Shown here: positions 60,923-64,000 of the stretch, piece by piece
How the letters are laid out: the number at the start of each line of letters is the position of its first letter
Numbering within the stretch: the first letter of the stretch is position 1
DNA from: Methylobacterium nodulans ORS 2060
GTDB taxonomy: Bacteria; Pseudomonadota; Alphaproteobacteria; Rhizobiales; Beijerinckiaceae
Assembly (NCBI RefSeq): GCF_000022085.1
Contig: NC_011894.1
Span: 708,501 to 772,500, forward strand
Length of the DNA: 64,000 nt
Reading direction: 5' to 3'
The notes under the pieces: model-generated
Seen by the model: only the letters and a program-made list of their open reading frames with translations
What the model was told of the DNA's origin: nothing
Database searches by the model: none
Translations under genes and position numbers: made by a program

Positions 60923-61536
60923 GCGGCCCGCCGAAACCAGCCCGTGAGACGGATCTCCGAATGGATCGTCCGGAGACCGGATCAGAGATCCCCGAATGCG
61001 GGCTGGGAACGGTCCTCGATCGAAAACTCGCGATCTGAGGATGCGGCACGCCGCATGGCGCCTCCGCGTCATCTATCAGGGTCGGCTCGGCCGGAGGGAG
61101 CCAAGGCCGCCCATCCCTGTTCTGGAAGACGATCGTGGAGGCCAGAACGGCCCTCATGCTGAGGCGCCGACGATCAAAGATTGCGCAGCTTTCCCGGACG
61201 ACTGCAGCGGCAGCGGAATGCGACCCGGGACCAGCACAGGAAGTCGCGCAGCGCCCGCTTGTCAGCCACGGTGGAGGCAACCGGAGCCGCTTCGCGGCAA
61301 CTCACCGTGCTGGGTCCCGGATCTCCTTCCGCTGGCGCTGCAGTCGTCCGGGAAAGAAGGAGCGGGAAAGGACGGAGAAATCCAGGAAGGGCAGAGAACC
61401 ATCCGCCTGAGCAAAACCGACATCCGCATGGCAAAGCCATACATCGGATGCCGGATGAATTCAGGCCGGAGCGGAGCACAACTCCGCGCCGCGGAGGCTT
61501 GGTGATACGGTCTGAACCGAGCGCCCGGGTATCGGA
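60923..61536. other. Intergenic repeat region
   Basis: 614 bp between the convergent degP and AsmA-like genes, filled mostly by repeat sequence: a REP-like CCTCATGCTGAGG (61152-61164), the 168-bp palindrome (61189-61356), and the flank corresponding to 41530-41660. No gene accepted. Confidence 0.7.
61189..61356 (-). repeat. 168-bp palindromic repeat core (copy 2, uninterrupted)
   Basis: Begins CTTTCCCGGACGACTGCAGC and ends CGTCCGGGAAAG; the outer 30 bases of each end are inverted repeats with a single mismatch. In reverse complement it aligns over its whole length with 42839-43005. Its right end, read on the minus strand (CCTT-CT-TTCCCGG), is an unoccupied equivalent of the IS110 target. Confidence 0.85.
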
Positions 61537-64000
61537 TCACTGGCTGGTTTCGGCCGGCTGCATCTCGCGAGCCTTGGCGGCTTCCGCCTCGGCCCGGCGA
61601 CGTGCCTCCTCCACAGCCCGGCGGTGCGCCTCCTCCGCGGCGCGGGCCGCCTCCTCCGCCTTCGCCTTCTCCTCGGCCTGACGGCGGGCCCATTCGGCCT
61701 CGGCGGCGGCCCGGAAGCGGTCCATCTCCAGGCGGCTCTGGCGCCGGGCCCGTTCGTTGCGGTCGGCCTCGAAGGTCTCAATCTTGTCGAGCTCGCGCTG
61801 CAGCACCACGGCGGCCAGGGCAGTCGTGAGGGTCGTCACGTCGATCTCGCGGGCGGGATGCGCGAACGGACCTGCGAGCGCGAGGGCAAGCATCGGCGCC
61901 GGTGCCGTCCAGGCCCGCGGCGTCCGCTCGGCCGTGAGGGTGCCCCGGACGTCGAGGCGCAGCGCCCGCAGGTCGACCTGCACCAGTCCGCTCCAGGCGG
62001 ACGGGCCGAAGTCGAGGGAGACGGTGCTCGTGCGCAGCACCCCGCCGACGAGCGCGGCCGGGATCGTGAGCGGCCCTGCGATCCGCAAGGGCCCGCGGCC
62101 GAACTCCTCCGACACGACCTGCTCGACATACCCTGAGCGCAGCGGATCCTCCTCGGCGAGCAGGCGCGCGAGGGCGCGCTCGACCGCCACCGGGTCGATC
62201 TCGCGCAGGGTCAGGTCGGAGAGACCGATTTCGCCGCTCCCGGCGAGGTTTCCGACGAGCGCCGCCACGCTGTCCCCGGCCGCGCCGAAGCGCAGGCGGC
62301 CGGAGAGACGGCCGCGCACGGCCTCGCCGCCGGTGAGCGCCGAGATGGCGAGGTCGCTGAGCGACGCCTCGCCCGAGACGGTGGCCTGGTTGCCCTGGCG
62401 CGCCAGGGTGATGCCGCCGGAGAGCCGCCCTCCCGCCAGCCCGCCGTCGAACCGGCGCAGCGAGAGTCCCTCGGGACCGAGAGCGAGGTCGAACCGGGCC
62501 GCCTCGGCCGCGAGCCCGCGCCCGAGATCGAAGTGCTGGACCATCGTGGCGATGCTGCCGCGCAGCCCCGTCGCCAATGCCGGCCCGAAGCGCCGGCTCG
62601 GCCAAGTCTCGGCGGTCGCGGTCGGCACATCGAGCATCAGCGCCGCGGCGAGCCAGGGCAGCGAGAGCCGGTCGAGCCGCGCGGTGCCGGAGAGGGCTCC
62701 CTCGGCCGACCACCGGAGCGTCGCCGCCACGGGGCTGCCGAGGATGGTGCCTTCGAGCGCGAAGCGCGGCCCCTCGCCCTCGCGGCCGAGACCGACCGTC
62801 AGCCGGGCCGGCACCGGGCCGGCGGGCACCGCGCTGCGGCTGAGGAAGCCCGCGAGCGGGCGCAGGTCCGGGCTGTCGACGCCGATCTCGCCCTCCTGCG
62901 GCAGAGCGGCAGCCTCGTCGAGGAGAAGCGGGCGCGCGGTGGTGATCCGGGCCCCCGCGAGATCGCCCGCGAGGGTGACCGCGAGCGGCGCGCCGGGATC
63001 GCCTCCCCGGCGCCCGCTCACCCGCAGGGAGGCGGGCATGGCCAGGGCCGGATCGTCCGGCCGGCCGAGCCAGAGGCCCGAGCGGACGCGGTCGAGCCGC
63101 GCCTCCAGGCTGTCGATGCGGCCCGCATTGGTCACCAGGGAGAGGCCGAGCCGGCCGCCGGCCGCCTCGCCCCGCGCGTGGCTGCGCAGGCGCCCGGCCT
63201 CGACGGCCCCGGGATCGCGCTCCAGGGTGACGTCGAGGGCGAGCGGCCCGTCGCGCAGGAAGCCGGGGACGAGCCGCGCCTCCGCGACGAGGTTGCGCTC
63301 CAGGAGGTCGATCAGCGGTGCCGCCACCGGCGCGGTGACCCGGCCGGCGATGCGGCCCGAGCCGTCCGCGGCGATGCGCCCCGAGAGGCTCGCCTGCGCG
63401 CCCGCGAGCCCCTTCACCTCCAGGCTGTCGACCCGCAGCGCCGGCCCTTCCGATTGCAGGCTCGCGGCGATCTCGCCCGTGCGCGGGCCGCCCGCGCCGT
63501 AGCGCAGGTCGCGAGCCCGCAGGGTCAGGCCGAGATCGTGGTCGTGCAGCGTCTCGAACAGGCCGCGCATCGGCGGCAGCTCGGCGAGGTCGAGCCCGTC
63601 CGCCACGACCTGGGCATCGAGCCGCGGGCGCGCCGTGTCGCCGCTGGCCGGGCTATAGCGGGCGCTGCCGGTGATGCGGGCCTCGCCGAGCGCCACGCGG
63701 GCATTGCGGAGGGAGAGGACCGGCAGGGCGGCGGTGACGTCCGCCGCGGCCTCGAAGGGCCGCCCGTCGAGGAGCCGCAGCAGGGGGCTGCCGAGGCCGA
63801 GCCGGTTGAGGAGGCGGGCGAGGCGGTCGGAGGCCGCAGCCTTGACCGAGAGCCGGCCCGCGAAACTGCCGGGCCCGGAGAGATCGCCATCGAGGGCGAG
63901 GCGGACGCCGCCCGGGGCTGTCGCCTCGAACCGGTGCAGGGTCAGGGCGCCGGAGGGCCGCAGGATCGCCGCCGTCGAGATGCCCGACCATTCCCCGAGG
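61537..64000 (-). CDS. AsmA-like/DUF3971-type envelope protein (5' end outside window)
   Basis: At least 820 codons, open to the right edge, so the N-terminus (expected membrane anchor) is missing. The sequence consists of repetitive beta-strand-rich segments typical of AsmA/TamB-type lipid-transfer proteins (IDSLEARLDRVRSGLWLG; GRLSGGITLARQGNQATVSG; SGEIGLSDLTL), and ends with a highly charged Ala/Glu/Arg coiled coil of about 100 residues (RRQAEEKAKAEEAARAAEEA). Such proteins bridge inner and outer membranes and move phospholipids. A GTG at 63696 is internal: the same fold continues upstream (DGRPFEAAADVTAALP). Confidence 0.85.
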   Translation of the reverse strand, partial: LGEWSGISTAAILRPSGALTLHRFEATAPGGVRLALDGDLSGPGSFAGRLSVKAAASDRLARLLNRLGLGSPLLRLLDGRPFEAAADVTAALPVLSLRNARVALGEARITGSARYSPASGDTARPRLDAQVVADGLDLAELPPMRGLFETLHDHDLGLTLRARDLRYGAGGPRTGEIAASLQSEGPALRVDSLEVKGLAGAQASLSGRIAADGSGRIAGRVTAPVAAPLIDLLERNLVAEARLVPGFLRDGPLALDVTLERDPGAVEAGRLRSHARGEAAGGRLGLSLVTNAGRIDSLEARLDRVRSGLWLGRPDDPALAMPASLRVSGRRGGDPGAPLAVTLAGDLAGARITTARPLLLDEAAALPQEGEIGVDSPDLRPLAGFLSRSAVPAGPVPARLTVGLGREGEGPRFALEGTILGSPVAATLRWSAEGALSGTARLDRLSLPWLAAALMLDVPTATAETWPSRRFGPALATGLRGSIATMVQHFDLGRGLAAEAARFDLALGPEGLSLRRFDGGLAGGRLSGGITLARQGNQATVSGEASLSDLAISALTGGEAVRGRLSGRLRFGAAGDSVAALVGNLAGSGEIGLSDLTLREIDPVAVERALARLLAEEDPLRSGYVEQVVSEEFGRGPLRIAGPLTIPAALVGGVLRTSTVSLDFGPSAWSGLVQVDLRALRLDVRGTLTAERTPRAWTAPAPMLALALAGPFAHPAREIDVTTLTTALAAVVLQRELDKIETFEADRNERARRQSRLEMDRFRAAAEAEWARRQAEEKAKAEEAARAAEEAHRRAVEEARRRAEAEAAKAREMQPAETSQ

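Overview
The window is GC-rich alphaproteobacterial chromosome, most likely Methylobacteriaceae (Methylobacterium or Methylorubrum). Pointers are the circularly permuted two-piece tmRNA, a CIRCE-controlled groESL, an alpha-type SspB with a C-terminal ClpX-binding tail, a fumC/DUF4169/ribbon-helix-helix operon, PPi-dependent phosphofructokinase, and several families of GC-rich dispersed repeats. No plasmid or phage replication genes and no CRISPR array were seen.

Layout. 1-7826: a catabolic cluster (LacI-type regulator, DUF993 aldolase-like protein, SDR dehydrogenase; divergently an MHS-type transporter, CoA-transferase, crotonase, TIM-barrel isomerase) around a promoter overlapped by a 21-bp palindrome. 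7912-10624: glycerate 2-kinase and pyruvate kinase. 11402-17857: LysR regulator and a glutarate-type acyl-CoA locus whose glutaryl-CoA dehydrogenase carries two inactivating lesions. 18566-27623: tRNA-Thr, TerB, an amidotransferase, CidA/LrgB, a BclA-like transporter, a 2OG oxygenase, a ParA pair and an SRPBCC-PPOX fusion. 27812-32603: groEL/groES, CorA and a flippase. 32801-37020: glcE and glcF, separated by an inserted cysteine-protease gene and a partner of unknown function. 37144-41519: PPi-PFK, fabI, small genes and a YbaK-type deacylase. 41666-42840: an IS110 element inside a composite repeat. 43182-53876: phoH-like, uvrD-like, ygfZ, dihydroorotase, fumC operon, P450 and sspB. 53990-54250: ssrA. 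54333-60922: CPBP protease, thyA, folA, hflK, hflC, DUF2065 and degP. 61537-64000: an AsmA-like protein running off the window.

The most informative locus is the IS110 element. Its non-coding left end can be folded by eye into a 5' hairpin and two guide loops. The four short guide segments match the two target flanks and the two element ends on either side of CT cores, which fixes the element boundaries. The insertion lies at the end of a 167-bp palindromic repeat; a second, uninterrupted copy is at 61189-61356.

Functional themes are central and acyl-CoA metabolism, protein quality control (GroESL, ssrA with sspB, HflKC with DegP), nucleotide synthesis (dihydroorotase, ThyA, FolA), and a substantial load of dispersed repeats that sit at 3' ends of genes and in two cases extend reading frames.
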